Below, in pieces: positions 61,322 through 64,000 of a DNA stretch of 64,000 nt. A program made the position numbers and the translations under genes. Under the pieces are notes generated by a model. The model saw only the letters and a list, made by a program, of their open reading frames with translations, was not told where the DNA came from and did no database searches. The stretch comes from Lotus japonicus. Lineage: Eukaryota > Streptophyta > Magnoliopsida > Fabales > Fabaceae. The DNA lies in the NCBI RefSeq assembly GCF_012489685.1, contig NC_080043.1:12828223-12892222 (forward strand), in the 5' to 3' direction. Positions within the stretch are counted from its first letter, which is position 1. Each line of letters begins with the position of its first letter.

Positions 61322-62230
61322 GTTTAGAAATGGCAAAAGTACCTACTTCAGCTTAAGTCAGTGGCAAAAGGTTGCTTGTGTCAGTTTGTCAGAACATTTT
61401 GAGGAATTGTTCACCGGAGTCACCCTTCACTTGTGAAGCTCTAGCTGTTTATGTTTGATTTTCCGACATCAAGTTGCTGGTTCTTTCAAAGCCATCTTCT
61501 AAAGTTGAAAATTCTAGACATACTAGGAATGGGGAGGGAAATCAAGTAAAGATGCTCTGTTTTTCTGCATATCAAAGATAGCACACACCATGAAACAATC
61601 TTGAGAGAAGTTCCTACACGAGCCCTAAACTTAACATTATCGGACAAAGTGTTTTGGGGCAAAGAAGCCATCTTAAAGCTGTGCACATTCTCCTCCAATT
61701 AAATGCACCTAAGGATTTCATACCTTGCGCACTTGTTTTTGAGAAGAGTTTCTTCTGGATGAATGAATTTTTGGTTAATTTATTCTTACACTTAATTTCA
61801 TGTTTGTTGAATTTGTCCTTACTCTTTGTGTTGGAATAGTCTATCATTAGACATGTTTCATAATTACTCACCTGGTGGAAAAAGGCTCTATATGCTTTGT
61901 TGTACATTAAAGTCGTTTTCTGCACTTATTTCCCCATTCACAGTTTGCATTTTTATTTCACATATAAGTAATTGTTCACTAGCTATCCAAACTGCAATTT
62001 TGTGATTATGGATATTACATTATGCATCTACTGTTTGTTTCTTTACCAGGCCCTTCCTTTCCTTTTTCTTTCACAAAACCTTTATTATTCATGTTTCATA
62101 TTGTATTTAAGTAAAGGGGAATTACCAATAAGGTAAATATAAATGGTTATATGTACTGAAAACAAAATGTATGAACACTTGCATTGTTTTATTGAACAGT
62201 ATATTTACACATATCCGTGTTTTTGTAGAA

Positions 62231-63239
62231 ATGGAGCACTATGATTTGCAAAGACAGAGAAGGGATCTGAAAAACAAAGGAAGAAATGTTGTGTGGTCAA
62301 TTGCGATGGACAAATGTCTGATTGAAGAGCTGGCAGTTCAGGCAAAAAGTGGAAACAAAATTGACAAATGTTTTAACGAAAATGCCTATTCTGCTGCCTG
62401 TTTAGCTGTAAACACTTGTTTCAACTTGAAATTGAATAATCAGAAAGTTATCAACCGCCTGAAAACAATCAAGAAGAGGTATAAAGTAATGAAAGATATG
62501 CTAAGTCAGGATGGTTTCTGGTGGAATCCAAACACAAAGATGATAGAGTGTGACAGTGATGAGCTCTGGAAGAAGTATATTGCGGTAAGTTTATCTTTCA
62601 TTTTTCTCCCTTCTTGAATGTCTATGTATTTATGTAAAATACATTGATTCCAGTGTTCTTTGATTCATTGGATAGGCACATCCTGACGCAAGAGGATTCG
62701 GTGGAAAGCAAATAGAGATGTATGATGAACTTAAAATTGTTTGTGGAAATTATCAAGCTCCTAGTCGCTGGGCTAAGATGAACAATGGTAGCCATCAAAT
62801 GGACATGAAGAATTGTGAGGATGAATCAACCTCCTTTGTTTCTCCCAGTTCAGAAGACATGAGTGAGACAGACGGAACCGAATCATACCCTGGGCCTCCA
62901 GAGTATGAACCGATGCCAGATGATTTTCAAGAGCCTCCTGTGGTCCAGCCTCCAAGACAACTTCCCAAACGACCTCGTGTCTCAGATGCTCTTGAGGATG
63001 CATTGATGACAGTAGCATCAAGCCTCCGGCGTTTGGCTGATGCGATGGAGCAAAGCCAATACTCAATTGATTCAACTGAGCTATTGCAGGCTGTGATGGA
63101 GATCGATGGGTTGGAAGAGGGTAAACAGATGTACGCATTTGAATATTTAAATGCTGATCCTGTCAAAGCCAGAGCCTTCCTGACATACAATTCCAGGATG
63201 AGAAAGATTTACCTGTTTAGACTTTTCTGGTGGTGGTGA
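62231..63239 (+). CDS. Myb/SANT-like DNA-binding domain protein
   Basis: Two coding exons, 62231-62584 and 62676-63239 (donor gcg|gtaagt, acceptor ggatag), giving 305 aa. I chose the ATG at 62231, two bases after a splice acceptor, over the in-frame ATG at 62171, which lies in the upstream intron. Residues about 20-115 are the Myb/SANT-like domain: VVWSIAMDKCLIEELAVQA, INRLKTIKKRYKVMKDML, GFWWNPNTKMIECDSDELW. The spaced tryptophans and the basic third helix suit DNA binding. A linker rich in acidic residues, Ser and Pro follows, then a conserved C-terminal helical region (LEDALMTVASSLRRLADAME, FLTYNSRMRKIYL). The domain also occurs in Harbinger-related proteins. The context suggests a host gene, likely a nuclear regulator. 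Confidence 0.85.
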
Positions 63240-64000
63240 GGGTGACCAGTGTATAGATTATCTGGATTCTGGATATTCTGTTTAGGGACTTCTTCTATTG
63301 TTTAATCAAATTATTCATTGATGTGTTGCGAGGATACTTGAATGTATAGACTCTAAACAGTGATTTAAGATAGCCATATACAAGGAATGTTAAAGACATT
63401 GTCTACTATACTTTAAAAAAAGACATTGTCTACCAAGCAAATTTCTTTGATGGATGAGGGAGTTTAACACATCTTTTACTCTTACTTCAATTTTTTTGGT
63501 AGATTTACTCTAACTTTTTTTTAGAGTGATAGACACATAATTTCAACTCGAGAAAATTTGAGGAGTGTACGATGAGAGGAAAATAATCTCAAAAAAGGAC
63601 CTATTATAATAAAATAAATATATTATTTTACTTATTATTAAATATTTAAAATAATTAATTGAGTTAAAAGGAGTATTTCAATAGCATTTTTTAGATGGTG
63701 TTATATTGTTAGAGGAAGCTAGAGTGTAGTGTAGATTTAAAATAAGAATGAGGTGTAGTGTCATTTTCACAAACCTTTTGAGGGTTGAGTATATTTACTT
63801 TTATATATATGGAAGAGAAGTGATATTGACATTCACTTTCTCACTCTCTTTCCAACACTCTCATTTATTATTTAAAATTCATGTAGGTCCCACCAAATTG
63901 TGGTTGAGACTCAAATGATATAGTGGACCAGACAATTAAAAGGGAGGGTGTTGAAAAAAGAGTGATAAAATAAGTGTTGGTACTTGGTAGCACTTATGAT
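63240..64000. other. 3' flank, nothing recognised
   Basis: The 3' untranslated region of the Myb/SANT-like gene and AT-rich sequence. No further gene or repeat ends were seen. Confidence 0.4.

Overview
This window is plant nuclear DNA, most likely from a papilionoid legume. That is inferred from the AT-rich intergenic sequence, intron-containing receptor kinases, Ty1-copia elements of the SIRE/Maximus type, L1-type LINEs and many hAT, Stowaway and Helitron elements. The species cannot be fixed from sequence alone. It holds few genes and a great many transposons.

Host genes. Two cysteine-rich receptor-like kinase (CRK) genes lie tail to tail: CRK-A on + (44314-51734, 8 exons, 657 aa) and CRK-B on - (57451-52863, 7 exons, 673 aa). 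Both read through with open frames and intact kinase motifs. A Myb/SANT-like DNA-binding protein gene lies at 62231-63239 (+, 2 coding exons, 305 aa). A small - strand gene (15734-15390) with its own TATA box encodes a 114-aa membrane-anchored protein rich in PLPQ repeats. Three short, correctly phased - strand exons (10641-6930) look like the 3' end of an unrecognised host gene.

Transposon layout. 1-900: a copia LTR edge. 2.3-3.8 kb: a long inverted repeat carrying a Gypsy gag fragment. 3.86-5.76 kb: a LINE with only ORF1. 5.8-8.5 kb: a Helitron end and LINE tails. 11.6-13.6 kb: another ORF1-only LINE. 17.1-40.4 kb: one nested stack in which a zinc-knuckle LINE (LINE-A, -) was hit by a hAT element, the hAT by a Helitron, the Helitron by an RRM-type LINE (LINE-B, +), and LINE-B by a 12.1-kb copia element. 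Target-site duplications support four of the five insertions; the Helitron rests on its terminal signatures. 40.8-44 kb: a Stowaway MITE, a third ORF1-only LINE with a foldback insertion, and a Mutator-like foldback. The 4.5-kb second intron of CRK-A holds two hAT elements plus LINE and copia debris.

How parts relate. The copia element is young: its two LTRs differ by 5 substitutions and one homopolymer indel. It encodes gag, pol, a large third ORF in the env-like position, and a coiled-coil ORF on the opposite strand behind its own TATA box. Its gag and protease lie in different frames and pol has an in-frame stop, so this copy is probably not autonomous. Three LINEs that keep ORF1 and the 3' end but lack ORF2, and a fourth that joins endonuclease to RNase H, suggest a lineage of non-autonomous LINE derivatives.
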